Of a stretch of 64,000 nt of DNA, positions 49,938-60,288 are shown one piece after another (position 1 is the first letter of the stretch; every line of letters begins with the position of its first letter). The stretch lies in NCBI RefSeq assembly GCF_026624755.1, contig NZ_JAPMXC010000010.1, positions 622 to 64,621 on the forward strand, given 5' to 3'. The notes beneath the pieces are model-generated. The model did not search any database and was not told the DNA's origin. It saw nothing but the letters and a program-made list of their open reading frames with translations. This DNA is from Robbsia betulipollinis (lineage in GTDB: Bacteria; Pseudomonadota; Gammaproteobacteria; Burkholderiales; Burkholderiaceae). Position numbers and translations under genes: made by a program.

Positions 49938-50023
49938 ATTTGCCGGAATCGGGGTGCGCCGCCACCCGGCAGGAACGGGGTTTGCGTGTGGTCTGGCATT
50001 ACTCACGCATCCAGGATTCCAAA

Positions 50024-50587
50024 ATGAAAACGCTTTCCTTCCGTTCTTCCGCCGCCGTCGCCTGTGCCTCCGCGGCGTTGCTGTTGACCCCGGCGCTGTC
50101 GAGCGTTGCGTTCGCGCAGGCGTCGGGCGCTTCCGCCTCCGGTGCCACGCTGTCGGCGGTCGACCAGAAATTCGTCGACGTCGCAACCCAATCGGATGCA
50201 ACCGAAATCGCGACCGCCAAGCTGGCGATGGCGCAATCGCAGGACAAGGACGTGAAGATGTTCGCGCGCCATATGCGCGTGGATCACATGAAGCTGTCGA
50301 TGGGCCTCAAGAGCGCGGCGCCGCATGACGTGACCCTGCCCAAGGACAATGTCGACCCGGCGGTGATGGACGCCTTGAAGGGCCTGAAGGGCAAGGCATT
50401 CGACGACGCCTATATCAAGCAGGTGGGCGTGGCCGGGCATCAGAAGGCGGTCATGGCCTTCCAGGACGAAGTCGCCAACGGCACCAACGCGGATCTGAAG
50501 AAGGCCGCGAGCAAGAGCCTGCCGGTGATCGAGGGGCACCTGCGCATGGGGCAGGCGCTTGCCAAGAAAAAGGGCGTAAGCGAATAA
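50024..50587 (+). CDS. DUF4142 family periplasmic protein
   Basis: 187 residues from the ATG at 50024. A cleavable signal (FRSSAAVACASAALLLTPAL, then AFA-QA) precedes a helical domain: FVDVATQSDATEIATAKLA, KMFARHMRVDHMKLS, AFDDAYIKQVGVAGHQKAV and SLPVIEGHLRMGQAL. These fit DUF4142 (ferritin-like, His-rich). Function is not established. It follows the MFS gene by about 85 bases, probably as its own transcript. Confidence 0.85.
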   Translation: MKTLSFRSSAAVACASAALLLTPALSSVAFAQASGASASGATLSAVDQKFVDVATQSDATEIATAKLAMAQSQDKDVKMFARHMRVDHMKLSMGLKSAAPHDVTLPKDNVDPAVMDALKGLKGKAFDDAYIKQVGVAGHQKAVMAFQDEVANGTNADLKKAASKSLPVIEGHLRMGQALAKKKGVSE

Positions 50588-50603
50588 CGCCGCCTCGGGA
50601 GGT

Positions 50604-51620
50604 TCAGAAGCCGGCCAGCACGGTCTTGCCGATGCTGGTCGCGCTTTCCTGCCGCGCGTGCGCGTGGCGCAGATTCTCCGCGTTGATCGCGCCGGCATTG
50701 TCGCTCAGTGTCGTGCGCAACACACCCTTGTCCACCAGCGTCGCGACCTCGTCGAGGATGCGATGCTGCTCGGCCATGTCCGCCGTGCCGAACAGCGAGC
50801 GTGTGAACATCAATTCCCAGTGCACTGAAATGCTCTTGCGCTTGAACGGCACGATGTCGAGCGCCTTCGGGTCGTCGATCACCGCGAATGCGCCCTGCGG
50901 CGCGAGTACCGCGTTGATCGAGGCCAGGTGCGTATCGGTCGCGGTCAGGCTGGCCACGTAGCGTACGTCGGGAATGCCGAGCGCCTGCAGGCCGTCTTCC
51001 AGCGGCTGGCGATGATCGATGACGTGGTGCGCGCCCATCTCCTTGCACCACGCGATGCTCTGCGGGCGCGACGCGGTGGCGATGACCGTGAGCCCGGTGA
51101 GCCGCCGTGCGATCTGCGTGAGGATCGAGCCCACGCCGCCGGCGCCATTGATGATGAGCAGGGCGTCGCCGGTGCCCGCGTTGGCATCCGCCCTGACGCC
51201 CAGACGGTCGAACAGCAGTTCCCAGGCGGTCAGCGCGGTCAGCGGCAGCGCCGCGGCCGCGGCGAAGTCCAGCGAGGCCGGCTTGCGGCCGACGAGGCGT
51301 TCGTCGACCGCCTGCCACTGTGCATTGCTGCCCGGCCGGTCGAGCGCGCCCGCGTAGAAGACCGGATCCCCGACCTTGAACAGGACGGCTTCCGCGCCGA
51401 CGGCCTCGACCACGCCCGCTGCGTCGTAGCCCAGCACGCGCGCTGTGCCGTCCGGCGGCGTCATGCCGTTGCGCACCTTGGTGTCGACCGGATTGACCGA
51501 GACCGCTTCGATGCGCACCAATAGATCGCGCGGGCGCAGCGTCGGGGTCGGCAATTCGATATCGACGAGCGAGCGAGGATCGCTGACGGGCAGGTTCTGG
51601 TAGTAACCGATGGCTTTCAT
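50604..51620 (-). CDS. quinone-oxidoreductase-like alcohol dehydrogenase (zinc-binding ADH family)
   Basis: 338 residues of the medium-chain family. MKAIGYYQNLPVSDPRSL, SVNPVDTKVRNGM and VLGYDAAGVVEAVG are typical of the zinc-binding alcohol dehydrogenase family protein group, and GAGGVGSILTQIA binds NADPH. The structural-zinc Cys residues are absent, so a reductase role on quinones or enones is likelier than alcohol oxidation. It shares the direction of the MFS gene upstream (26-bp gap), so the two are probably co-transcribed. Confidence 0.88.
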   Translation of the reverse strand: MKAIGYYQNLPVSDPRSLVDIELPTPTLRPRDLLVRIEAVSVNPVDTKVRNGMTPPDGTARVLGYDAAGVVEAVGAEAVLFKVGDPVFYAGALDRPGSNAQWQAVDERLVGRKPASLDFAAAAALPLTALTAWELLFDRLGVRADANAGTGDALLIINGAGGVGSILTQIARRLTGLTVIATASRPQSIAWCKEMGAHHVIDHRQPLEDGLQALGIPDVRYVASLTATDTHLASINAVLAPQGAFAVIDDPKALDIVPFKRKSISVHWELMFTRSLFGTADMAEQHRILDEVATLVDKGVLRTTLSDNAGAINAENLRHAHARQESATSIGKTVLAGF

Positions 51621-51645
51621 GCGCGTTCCTTCGAATGGAGAAGAA

Positions 51646-52899
51646 TCAGGCCGTCGTACGTCGCCCGAGGCTGCCGCCGCCGGCGCGGTGCGCGAGCAGC
51701 ACGACCAGGGCGGCCGCGAGCAAGGCGGCGACCGCGGCGAACAGATAGACCGACGGGTAACCGAAATCGCTGGCGATCAGGCCGGCGACCGGACCGGTGA
51801 TCCCCAATGATAAATCGAGAAACACCGAGTACGCAGAGAGCGCCGCGCCCCGGCTCGCCGGTGGCACGAGGGCGACCGCCTCGACGCCCAGCGCCGGGAA
51901 GACCAGGGCGAATCCCAGGCCGGTCAACGCGGCGCCCACCAGCGCCATTTGCGGCGTGGCGGCCAGCCAGATCAGCGCGAGTCCCGCACCCTCGATCAGG
52001 AACGAGGTGATCGCCACGCGAAAGCCGCCCTGGGTGCGGATCGTGTTCGCGAACAGCAGCCGCGTGCCGACGAACAGCGTGCCGAACACCGTCAGCGACA
52101 GCGCCGCGTGCGGCCATTGCCGGGAGGCGTAGTAGAGGGTGACGAAGGTGGCCAGCGCGCCGAAGCCGACCGATCCCAGCGCGAGGCCAATGCCATGCGG
52201 CAGGACGCGCGAGAAGACGCTCGAAAACGGCATGCGTTCGCCATGCGCCACCGGCGCGGAGGTTTTCGGCGCGGCCAGCGCGAGCCCCAGCAGCGCCAGC
52301 GCCGTCACGCTCACGCCCAGGCCGACGAAGCCCAGCCACTGGTCGATGACGACGCCCAGCGGTGCGCCGATCGCCAGCGCGCCGTAGGTGCCCACGCCGT
52401 TCCACGAGATGACGCTGGCATTGTTCGCGTGTCCGACCCGGCCGATGCCCCACATGATCGAGCCGGTGCTGCAGAAGCTCTCCGCGCAGCCCATTCCCAG
52501 CCGGCTGAGGATCAGCAGCGCGAGACCGAGCGGCGGACCGTAGCGCGGACCGAGCAGCGGCAGCGCCTGGAGCAGCCCGGCGAGGAGCAGCAGCGCGCCG
52601 CTGCACAGGGCGGCGATCAGGCCGCGCTGCACGGTTTTCTTCGGGCCCAGCGTGTCGATCAGGCGGCCGGCGAGCGGCCGCGTGACCAGCGTGGCGAAAT
52701 ACTGCACGCTGATCGCGAGCCCGGCGATCATCGAGCTGTAGCCCAGCGTCTGATGCACATAGCCCGGCACGACCGCCAGCGGAAGGCCGATACCGAGATA
52801 ACAGAGGAACGTGAAGATGACGACCGACAGGATCTGCAGCGTGACCGGTGCGGATGCGGCAGCGGCGGGCGCGTCGGGCGGTTGATGAGGCGCGGGCAT
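51646..52899 (-). CDS. MFS transporter, YhhS-like
   Basis: 417 residues. [20 protein letters not shown] in helix 1, then [20 protein letters not shown] and [19 protein letters not shown] match the YhhS/YfcJ group of putative arabinose or drug exporters. Twelve hydrophobic segments are expected. Substrate unknown. Possibly co-transcribed with the downstream oxidoreductase. Confidence 0.83.
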   Translation of the reverse strand: MPAPHQPPDAPAAAASAPVTLQILSVVIFTFLCYLGIGLPLAVVPGYVHQTLGYSSMIAGLAISVQYFATLVTRPLAGRLIDTLGPKKTVQRGLIAALCSGALLLLAGLLQALPLLGPRYGPPLGLALLILSRLGMGCAESFCSTGSIMWGIGRVGHANNASVISWNGVGTYGALAIGAPLGVVIDQWLGFVGLGVSVTALALLGLALAAPKTSAPVAHGERMPFSSVFSRVLPHGIGLALGSVGFGALATFVTLYYASRQWPHAALSLTVFGTLFVGTRLLFANTIRTQGGFRVAITSFLIEGAGLALIWLAATPQMALVGAALTGLGFALVFPALGVEAVALVPPASRGAALSAYSVFLDLSLGITGPVAGLIASDFGYPSVYLFAAVAALLAAALVVLLAHRAGGGSLGRRTTA

Positions 52900-53000
52900 G
52901 GCGGAAGCGGGGCGGGTGGGAGAAAGAGACGGGATTATCCGCCGAAAACGCCCGCGCCGCGCCGGACGTGCGCCGTCACCCCTACCGCCACCGCGCGGAC

Positions 53001-54035
53001 CTACGCCACGATGCCGGTGCTCGACCCGCGCACAATCAGCTCGCCCGGCAGCACGCGGGTGCGGCGCGGGATGTCGGGCTGCGCGATGCGTTCGGACAGC
53101 AAGGTCATCGCGCAGCGGCCGATTTCATACACGGGCTGCGCGATGACCGTGATGCCGGGTTCGACGAGTTCGGTCCAGGCGTCGTTGTCGAAGCCGCACA
53201 GTGCCGGCGCGGCCGGCGGGTGCCCGGGGGCGCCATGCAGCCCGGGCGCGGGCGTCTGGCGCGCTTCCCGCAGCGCGCGAAAGGCGCCCAGCAGCAGCAA
53301 ACCGTTGCTGGCGAGGATCGCGTCCGGCACGGGCGCGCCGCCGCGTGCGGCGAGCCGCGCGCCGACGGCCTGCTGCGCCCCCGCCGGCTGCGGCTCCACG
53401 AAAACGGCGTCGGCGCCGAGCCCGTGGCGCTGCATCGCGTCGCAGTAGCCGGCATGCCGTTCCCGGCCGGTGGTGCTGGCATTGCCGAACAGGCCGAAGA
53501 TGCACCGGTGACCCCGTTCGAGCAGATGCAGGGTCAGCCGCTCGGCGGCGGCGCGGTTGTCGAGCGTGACCGCGTCCGCGTGGCTCGCGGCATCGGCGCG
53601 GTCGATCATGACCACTGGAAACGGATAGTGCTCGGCGCGAAAGCGCTCGGCGGCGTCCCGCGTCGGCGAGTAGATCATGCCCGTGACGCGTTCCTCCTCC
53701 ATCAGCCGCAGATACATCGCCTCTTTCTCCGGATTCTCGTCGGTATTGCAGAGGATGACGCGCATGCCCTGCCGGTAGGCCATGTCTTCGACCGCACGGC
53801 TGACCTCGGTGAAAAAGGGATTGCGCACGTCGGACACCACGAGCCCGATCGTGGCGGTATCGCCCGAGCGCAGGCGCCGCGCCGCGGCATTCGGCCGATA
53901 GCCGAGTTCCTGCATGGCCGCCTGCACGCGCTCGCGGACGCTGTCGCGCACCGGGCCATTGTTCGACAGGACGCGTGACACCGTGGTGACGGAAACGCCC
54001 GCCGCCTGTGCGACGTCCTTGATACGTAGTGCCAT
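53001..54035 (-). CDS. fruR: LacI-family regulator of the fructose operon
   Basis: 344 residues from [26 protein letters not shown] (54035); an upstream start adds an unconserved tail. The HTH and hinge helix ([12 protein letters not shown]) are followed by a periplasmic-binding-like domain ([28 protein letters not shown]). A Pro/Gly-rich insertion (about 245-270) lies before LCGFDN. It is divergent from the fructose PTS operon, and an operator-like palindrome overlaps that promoter. It probably represses the operon and senses a fructose phosphate. Confidence 0.88.
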   Translation of the reverse strand: MALRIKDVAQAAGVSVTTVSRVLSNNGPVRDSVRERVQAAMQELGYRPNAAARRLRSGDTATIGLVVSDVRNPFFTEVSRAVEDMAYRQGMRVILCNTDENPEKEAMYLRLMEEERVTGMIYSPTRDAAERFRAEHYPFPVVMIDRADAASHADAVTLDNRAAAERLTLHLLERGHRCIFGLFGNASTTGRERHAGYCDAMQRHGLGADAVFVEPQPAGAQQAVGARLAARGGAPVPDAILASNGLLLLGAFRALREARQTPAPGLHGAPGHPPAAPALCGFDNDAWTELVEPGITVIAQPVYEIGRCAMTLLSERIAQPDIPRRTRVLPGELIVRGSSTGIVA

Positions 54036-54147
54036 GGTTGCTTCCGGATCCTTGCTATGCCGCGACGCCGCTTGCCGGCGCCGCGTATGTGCCGGCACTT
54101 TAGCGCAGGCGGGGCGGCACGCGCGGGGAAAAACGCCGACGCGCCCC

Positions 54148-54176
54148 TTGACTTGGGCAATGGTATCGATTTCAAT
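54148..54176 (+). promoter_or_regulatory. fructose operon promoter with overlapping LacI-type operator
   Basis: A -35-like TTGACT (54148-54153) is followed after 17 bp by a weak -10-like TTCAAT (54171-54176). A palindrome-like TGGTATCGATTTCA (54161-54174) lies between and into the -10. Such overlap suits repression by the divergent LacI-family protein. Confidence 0.5.
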
Positions 54177-54220
54177 GGGCCGTTGCCACGATTACCCATT
54201 AAAACAACGACGGAGACAGG

Positions 54221-56836
54221 ATGGCACTTTTACTGACGCCCGATCTCGTGCGCCTGGGGGCGCGCGCCGCCGACAAGCGGGACGCGATCGCGCAGGCCGG
54301 ACAACTGCTGGTGGACGCCGGCCGCATCCTGCCGGGCTACCTCGACAGCCTCGCGGCGCGGGAAGCGGTCGCGAACACCTATTTGGGATCCGGCGTGGCG
54401 ATCCCGCACGGCATGCCGGACGACCGGCACCTGATCCGCCATACCGGCATCGCGATACTGCAACTGCCCGAGGGCGTCGAATGGCAGCCTGGCGAGCAGG
54501 TACGGCTGGTGTTCGCGATCGCCGCGCAGTCCGACGAGCACATCGGTCTGCTGCAGCGGCTCACGCGCGCGATCGGCGACCCGCGACGGCTGCAGGCGAT
54601 GGTCGAGACGACGGACCCGGCACGGCTGATCGCGCTGCTCGAAGGCACGGACGAGGGCGCGGCCGTCGGCATGGCGGGCGTCGCGCCGGACGGTGACGGG
54701 CTCGCCGCGCCGGCAGGCACGCCGGTTCCCGAGGCAGAGGATTTCGACGAACGGATCGAACTCGTGCTCGATTATCCGAGCGGCCTGCATGCCCGGCCCG
54801 CGAGCGCCTGGGTGGCCACCGCCAAGCGGCAGCCGGCCGAACTGCGCGTGCGCGTCGGCACGGCGGTCGCGGACCCTACGAGTCTGATCGGTCTGCTGCA
54901 GCTTGGCGCGGTCGCGGGCGCGACGCTCGTGATATCGGCGCGCGGCGAACGCGCCGCCGATGCGCTGGCGGCACTGCGCCGCACCATCGAGATGCTGGCC
55001 GTCGAGGAGCACGAACGGGCCGCCGCGGCGCGGGCGCGCCAGCCGCAGAGCACCACGCCGCTCTGGCAGCCGCTCGACGCCGCGTTGACGATCGCCGGCC
55101 TCGGCGTGGGGCCGGGCATGACGCTGGGCCGGGTGCGCGTGCTGCGCAGCCATGCCGCGGAGATCGCCGACACGCCGGGCGATCTGCTCGACGACACGCA
55201 CCGCCTGGATGCCGCGCTGGCCGCCACCGATGCCGATCTGGTCGCGCTGGCGCGCTCGACGACGCAGCGTTTCGGCGCGGCCGAGGGCGAGATCTTCGAA
55301 GCGCAGCGCGGGCTGGTGCGGCATGCCGAGGCGCTCGACGAGGTCGCGCGCGCGCTGCTCGACGGGCATGGGCTGGGCTGGGCCTGGCACCGCGCGATGG
55401 CGCGGCAGGCCGGCGCGCTCGCGTCGGCCGCCGACCCGCTGCTCGCCGGGCGCGCCGCCGATGTCCGCGACGTCGCGCGGCGGGTATCGATGCACATTGA
55501 CCGGCTGGGCGGGGGGGCCGACGCCGCGCAGAGCGCGATGCCGGTGACGGGGGACGCGCCCGAGGCCACGATCCTGCTCGCCGAGGATCTGACGCCTTCG
55601 GACACCGCGGCGCTGGACCCGGCGACCACGCTGGGTTTCTGCACGGTGGCGGGCGGTCCGACTTCGCATACGGCGATCCTCGCCCGCACGCTCGGCGTGC
55701 CGGCGGCGGTGGCCTGCGGTCCGCGCCTGCTGACGGTCGCCGACGGGGCGTTCGCGGTGCTCGACGGCACCAGCGGGCGTCTGCACCTGGACGTCTCGGC
55801 AGCCGATCTGGCACGCGCGCGCGCGCAGATCGCCGAACTGGACCGGGCGCGCCGGCGCGCGCAGGACGATCGCGCATTGCCGGCCCGTACCCAGGACGGG
55901 CTGACGTTCGAGATCGGCGTCAACGTCACCCGCCCGGAGCAGGTCCGGGGGGCGCTCGACCAGGGCGCGGACGGCGTCGGGCTGATGCGCACCGAATTCC
56001 TCTTTCTGGAGCGGCAGACCGCGCCCGACGAGGACGAGCAGTACGCGACCTATCGCGCGCTGGTCGAGGCGAGCAACGGGCGGCATCTGATCATCCGCAC
56101 GCTCGACATCGGCGGCGACAAACAGGTGCCGTATCTGAATCTGCCGCACGAGACCAATCCCTTTCTGGGCGTGCGCGGCTTGCGGCTGTGCCTGCGCCGC
56201 CCGGACCTGTTCATCCCGCAACTGCGCGCGCTGTACCGCGCGGCGATGCACGGGCCGCTGTGGATCATGTTCCCGATGGTGTCGACGCTCGACGAGGCCC
56301 ATCGGGCGGTCGCGCTGGCGGAAACGGTGCGCGCCGAACTCGATGCGCCGCGGGTACCGCTCGGCATCATGGTCGAGACGCCGTCGGCCGCGGTGCTGGC
56401 CGATCTGTTCGCCGAGGTCGTCGATTTCTTCTCGATCGGCACGAACGACCTGACGCAATACACGCTGGCGATCGATCGCGAACACCCGGAAATCGCCGCG
56501 CAGGCGGACAGCCTGCACCCGGCGGTCCTGCGCCTGATCCGGCAGACCGTCGACGGCGCGCGCCGCCACGCCAAGTGGGTGGGCGTCTGCGGCGGGCTGG
56601 CCGGGGATCCGCTGGGCGCGTCGATTCTCGCCGGGTTGGGCGTCGACGAACTTTCGATGAGCGCGGGGGACATCGGCGCTGTCAAGGCGCGGCTGCGCGC
56701 TTCGCATGGGGACGCCCTGCGCGCGCTCGCGGACCGCGCGCTCGCGTGTGCCGATGTCGCCGCGGTGCGGGCATTGCCGCTGCCGCCGCTGACCGCCTCC
56801 GCTTCCGCGCCGGCCGCCGTCCAGGAGGGCGCATGA
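54221..56836 (+). CDS. fruB: fructose PTS multiphosphoryl protein (EIIA-HPr-EI fusion)
   Basis: 871 residues with three modules. EIIA is about residues 1-150 with the phosphorylated His in GSGVAIPHGMP (about 66). HPr is about 180-275, with DYPSGLHARPASAWV (His about 193). EI is about 290-860 with the phospho-His in VAGGPTSHTAILA and the C-terminal PEP-binding MRTEFLFLER, SIGTNDLTQY and GVCGGLAG. The fusion passes phosphate from PEP to the EIIBC permease. It overlaps fruK by four bases (ATGA). Confidence 0.95.
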   Translation: MALLLTPDLVRLGARAADKRDAIAQAGQLLVDAGRILPGYLDSLAAREAVANTYLGSGVAIPHGMPDDRHLIRHTGIAILQLPEGVEWQPGEQVRLVFAIAAQSDEHIGLLQRLTRAIGDPRRLQAMVETTDPARLIALLEGTDEGAAVGMAGVAPDGDGLAAPAGTPVPEAEDFDERIELVLDYPSGLHARPASAWVATAKRQPAELRVRVGTAVADPTSLIGLLQLGAVAGATLVISARGERAADALAALRRTIEMLAVEEHERAAAARARQPQSTTPLWQPLDAALTIAGLGVGPGMTLGRVRVLRSHAAEIADTPGDLLDDTHRLDAALAATDADLVALARSTTQRFGAAEGEIFEAQRGLVRHAEALDEVARALLDGHGLGWAWHRAMARQAGALASAADPLLAGRAADVRDVARRVSMHIDRLGGGADAAQSAMPVTGDAPEATILLAEDLTPSDTAALDPATTLGFCTVAGGPTSHTAILARTLGVPAAVACGPRLLTVADGAFAVLDGTSGRLHLDVSAADLARARAQIAELDRARRRAQDDRALPARTQDGLTFEIGVNVTRPEQVRGALDQGADGVGLMRTEFLFLERQTAPDEDEQYATYRALVEASNGRHLIIRTLDIGGDKQVPYLNLPHETNPFLGVRGLRLCLRRPDLFIPQLRALYRAAMHGPLWIMFPMVSTLDEAHRAVALAETVRAELDAPRVPLGIMVETPSAAVLADLFAEVVDFFSIGTNDLTQYTLAIDREHPEIAAQADSLHPAVLRLIRQTVDGARRHAKWVGVCGGLAGDPLGASILAGLGVDELSMSAGDIGAVKARLRASHGDALRALADRALACADVAAVRALPLPPLTASASAPAAVQEGA

Positions 56837-57951
56837 ACCAGCACGCAGCGCATGTGAACGTCCCGGGCGTGGCCGGCAGCACCGCGGTGGTGACGGTGAC
56901 CGTCAACCCCGCGCTGGATCAGACCGTCTGCGTCAACGGGCTGCAGACGGGCGCCGTCAACCTGGGCGAATCGCTCGAATTCAATGCCGGCGGCAAGGGC
57001 GTCAACGTCGCGTCCTGCCTGGCCGACTACGGCTTGCGCACCACCGTCACGGGCCTGCTCGGACGCGACGACGCGCAGCTCTTCGACGCGTTGTTCGCGA
57101 GCAAACGCATCGACGACCGCTTCGTGCGGGTAGCCGGCCGGCCGCGGATCAACGTCAAGCTGGTCGATCTCGCGCATGGGCAGACCACCGACATCAATCT
57201 CGCCAGCGCCACGCCGGCCGATGCCGATCTGCTGGCCCTGGAGCAGGCGGTGCTGCGGCTCGCCGCGCCCGGGCGCTGGTTCGTGCTGGCGGGCAGTCTG
57301 CCGCCCGGCGTCGATCCCGGTTTCTACCGGCGGCTGACCCGGACGCTGCGCCAGGCGGGCGCACGCGTCGCCCTGGATACCAGCGGCGCCCCGCTCACGG
57401 CGAGTCTGGCGCCCGGGCTCGTGCCGGCCGACGACGCGGCGTCCCTGCCGGACCTGATCAAACCGAACCGCGCCGAACTCGAAAAGCTGGTGGGCCGCGC
57501 GCTGCCTGACCGAACGGCGCTCGAGGGCGCGGCCGCGGCGCTGCTGGCGCGCGGCGTGGCCTGCGTCGTGGTCTCGCTCGGCGAGGACGGCGCGTTCGGC
57601 CTGCAGGCGACGCCGGCGTTGAATATGCCGGACGCGACGCCGCATTCGACGCCTGCCCCCACGCCGCAACCGGCGACGCTGGCGTACGCCGGGTTCCGGG
57701 CGTCGCCGCTGCGGGTACCGGTCACCAGCACCGTCGGTGCGGGCGACGCTTTCGTCGCCGGGCTGGTCGCCAGCCTGATCGAGGGGCGTGCCTGGCCCGA
57801 GTGCGGCCGGCGCGCCACGGCATTCGCCGCCGGCAAGCTGGCGCGCGTCGGGCCGCATCTGCCGTCCGCCGCCGCGCTCGACGCGCTGGCGCAGCAGGTT
57901 CATGTGGAGACATTCGTCGGCAGCGTGCAGCGCGCGCACGGCGAAGCATAA
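56833..57951 (+). CDS. fruK: 1-phosphofructokinase
   Basis: 372 residues from the ATG at 56833, overlapping the fruB stop. PfkB-family pattern: [28 protein letters not shown] and, near the C-terminus, the anion-hole [11 protein letters not shown] with the catalytic Asp. About 40 residues of Pro/Ala/Thr-rich sequence (about 260-300) are inserted just before that motif. It converts fructose-1-phosphate, delivered by FruA, to fructose-1,6-bisphosphate. Confidence 0.95.
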   Translation: MNQHAAHVNVPGVAGSTAVVTVTVNPALDQTVCVNGLQTGAVNLGESLEFNAGGKGVNVASCLADYGLRTTVTGLLGRDDAQLFDALFASKRIDDRFVRVAGRPRINVKLVDLAHGQTTDINLASATPADADLLALEQAVLRLAAPGRWFVLAGSLPPGVDPGFYRRLTRTLRQAGARVALDTSGAPLTASLAPGLVPADDAASLPDLIKPNRAELEKLVGRALPDRTALEGAAAALLARGVACVVVSLGEDGAFGLQATPALNMPDATPHSTPAPTPQPATLAYAGFRASPLRVPVTSTVGAGDAFVAGLVASLIEGRAWPECGRRATAFAAGKLARVGPHLPSAAALDALAQQVHVETFVGSVQRAHGEA

Positions 57952-57961
57952 GGAAAACAAA

Positions 57962-59863
57962 ATGACCCATCTGGCAGGCATTGTTCTGACATCGCCGAGC
58001 GCCGCCACCGCGACGACGGCGCTGGTCGCCGCCGAGGCGCTGCGTCGCGCCGCGACGGCGAACGGCGATACCCTGGTACTGGAAGTACGGCATGGCCTGG
58101 GCCGGCACGAGACCCTGAGCGCCGCGCAGATCGCCGCCGCGCAGGGCGTGTTCGTGGCCGGCGACGACGACGGCGACGCAGCTGGCGTCGCGGGCGAAAC
58201 ACGTTTCGCCGGCCGTTCGATCCATCGCGCGCCGCTCGAAGAGGCGATCCGCGCGCCGCACGCGGTGCTGGCGGCCGCCGCCGCCCTGGGCGCGGGCGGG
58301 ATAACCGGCGTTGCCGCAAGCGCCGGTAAGACGGCGGACACGGCGGACATGACACACCGTGCGCCGGCCGCCGCCGCGGCGCTGCAGATCGTGGCGATCA
58401 CCTCCTGTCCGACGGGCATCGCGCACACCTTCATGGCGGCGGAGGGCCTGGTGCAGGGCGCGAAAGCGCTCGGGCACGAGATCCACGTCGAGACACAGGG
58501 CTCGGTCGGCGCGCAGAACCGCCTGAGCGAGGCGCAGATCGCCCGCGCGGACCTGGTGGTGATCGCCGCCGACACCCAGGTCGACAAGGCGCGTTTCGCC
58601 GGCAAGCGTTTGTACGAGACCGGCACCAAGGGCGCGATCGGCAAGGGCGCCGATCTGCTGCGCAAGGCGATCGTCGAGGCGCGTATCGATGGCGCGATAG
58701 CGGCCAGCGGCGGTGGCGGGGCACCGCAGGGCGCTTCCGCCACCGCCACCGGCGACGGCGGGCGCGGCGGCACGACGTCGGCCGCGCCGCGCTCGCGCGC
58801 CACCGCCGACGTGTACCGGCATCTGATGACGGGCGTCTCCTTCATGCTGCCCTTCATCGTGGCGGGCGGCCTGTTGATCGCCCTGTCGTTCGCACTCGGC
58901 GGCATCTACGCGTTCGACGACGCGCACAAGGGCACGCTGGCCTGGTCGCTGTTCCAGATCGGCGCGAAATCCGCATTCGTGCTCATCGTGCCGGTGCTCT
59001 CCGGCTATATCGCCTATTCGATCGCGGACCGGCCGGGCATCGCGCCCGGCATGGTGGGCGGCATGCTGGCGTCCAGCCTGAACGCCGGGTTTCTCGGCGG
59101 CATCGTCTCGGGTTTCATGGCCGGCTACATCGCCCTGCTGATCAGCCGCAAGCTGCCCTTGCCGCGCAATCTCCAGGGCCTGAAGCCGGTGCTGATCATT
59201 CCGCTGCTGTCGACGCTGGCGGTCGGCCTGCTGATGATCTATGTGGTGGGCACGCCGGTGGCGACCGCCCTGCATGCGCTGGAAAGCTGGCTCAAGGCGA
59301 TGCAGACCGGCAGCGCGGTGGCGCTGGGCGCGCTGCTCGGCGCGATGATGGCCTTCGACATGGGGGGGCCGGTCAACAAGGCCGCCTATGCGTTCAGTAC
59401 CGGCCTGCTCGCGAGTTCGGTCTACACGCCGATGGCCGCGGTGATGGCTGCGGGCATGACGCCGCCGCTCGGCATTGCGCTCGCCTGCTGGCTGTTCCGC
59501 AGCCGTTTCACGCTGGAGGAGCGCGAGGCGGGCAATGCGGCGGGGGTGCTCGGTCTGGCCTTCATCAGCGAAGGCGCGATTCCCTTCGTCGCGCGCGACC
59601 CGCTGCGCATCATTCCGGCCTGCATGATCGGGTCGGCGATCGCCGGTGCGATCTCGATGGGTGCCGGTGTCGAGCTGAAGGTGCCGCATGGCGGCATTTT
59701 CGTGCTGCCGATTCCGAATGCGGTCACTCATGTAGGCATGTACGTGGTCGCGATCGTCGCCGGTACGCTCGCGACGGCGCTCGCGGTGGGCGTGGTCAAG
59801 CGCCGGCAGCCGATCGTCGCGGCCGATGCCGGCACGACCACCGCGGCAACGCCCCTCGCCTGA
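57962..59863 (+). CDS. fruA: fructose PTS permease EIIBC
   Basis: 633 residues from the ATG at 57962, ten bases after fruK. A degenerate EIIB-like domain (residues about 1-95) is followed by EIIB with the phosphorylated Cys in [18 protein letters not shown] (about 148). EIIC begins near residue 280 ([19 protein letters not shown]) and shows [11 protein letters not shown] and [13 protein letters not shown]. It imports fructose and phosphorylates it at C1. A perfect hairpin follows. Confidence 0.95.
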   Translation: MTHLAGIVLTSPSAATATTALVAAEALRRAATANGDTLVLEVRHGLGRHETLSAAQIAAAQGVFVAGDDDGDAAGVAGETRFAGRSIHRAPLEEAIRAPHAVLAAAAALGAGGITGVAASAGKTADTADMTHRAPAAAAALQIVAITSCPTGIAHTFMAAEGLVQGAKALGHEIHVETQGSVGAQNRLSEAQIARADLVVIAADTQVDKARFAGKRLYETGTKGAIGKGADLLRKAIVEARIDGAIAASGGGGAPQGASATATGDGGRGGTTSAAPRSRATADVYRHLMTGVSFMLPFIVAGGLLIALSFALGGIYAFDDAHKGTLAWSLFQIGAKSAFVLIVPVLSGYIAYSIADRPGIAPGMVGGMLASSLNAGFLGGIVSGFMAGYIALLISRKLPLPRNLQGLKPVLIIPLLSTLAVGLLMIYVVGTPVATALHALESWLKAMQTGSAVALGALLGAMMAFDMGGPVNKAAYAFSTGLLASSVYTPMAAVMAAGMTPPLGIALACWLFRSRFTLEEREAGNAAGVLGLAFISEGAIPFVARDPLRIIPACMIGSAIAGAISMGAGVELKVPHGGIFVLPIPNAVTHVGMYVVAIVAGTLATALAVGVVKRRQPIVAADAGTTTAATPLA

Positions 59864-59875
59864 CGGCCAACGCAG

Positions 59876-59904
59876 GGCGCGCGGCATGGCCGATGCCGCG
59901 CGCC
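59876..59904 (+). terminator. hairpin after fruA
   Basis: A perfect 12-bp stem GGCGCGCGGCAT (59876-59887) / ATGCCGCGCGCC (59893-59904) with a 5-nt loop, 12 bases after the fruA stop. There is no T-run, as is common in GC-rich hosts. Confidence 0.6.
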
Positions 59905-60288
59905 GCCTGCTGCGCACCCCCCCGGCACCCGCCCCCTGCTCACCGCACGCCCCCTGCTGCCAGCTGCCAGCGGCCGCCTCCACGCTCATGTCGCCGTGCG
60001 CGAACGCCCGTGTAAGGCCGGACGGCGGCCCGGGCATCTCATGCATGGCGCGAAGTCCAATGCGTTTCCGGCACGGCTTGCGGTAAGCTAGCATCCGGCC
60101 GTGGTCCCACGGTCCCGACACGCGTCCACCGTCCGCCACCGGCGAGCGGCCCCAGCCGACGCGGGCCGGCAACCCACGATTGCATTCGCAGTTGCAACCG
60201 CCGTGCAGCCACTGTGGCGCTCGCCGCCGCACTCGCCCGTCGCACTCGCTATTGCAGTCGCGATTGCATTCGCATTGAAAGGATTCGC
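59905..60288. other. intergenic region before the HpnB-like gene
   Basis: 384 bases with no gene seen. Near its right end two copies of ATTGCATTCGCA and one of ATTGCAGTCGCG occur, a loose short repeat of unknown meaning. The AAAGGA ribosome-binding site of the next gene closes it. Confidence 0.4.

Noticed and set aside
49175-50587. A 470-codon frame ending in the DUF4142 protein
   Set aside because: Its first two thirds are out-of-frame with the MFS gene and Arg/Ala-rich; the signal peptide start at 50024 is correct.
56050-58905. 951-codon minus-strand frame opposite the fructose PTS genes
   Set aside because: Shadow frame covering three strong plus-strand genes; Ser/Ala/Arg-rich and unrelated to any family.
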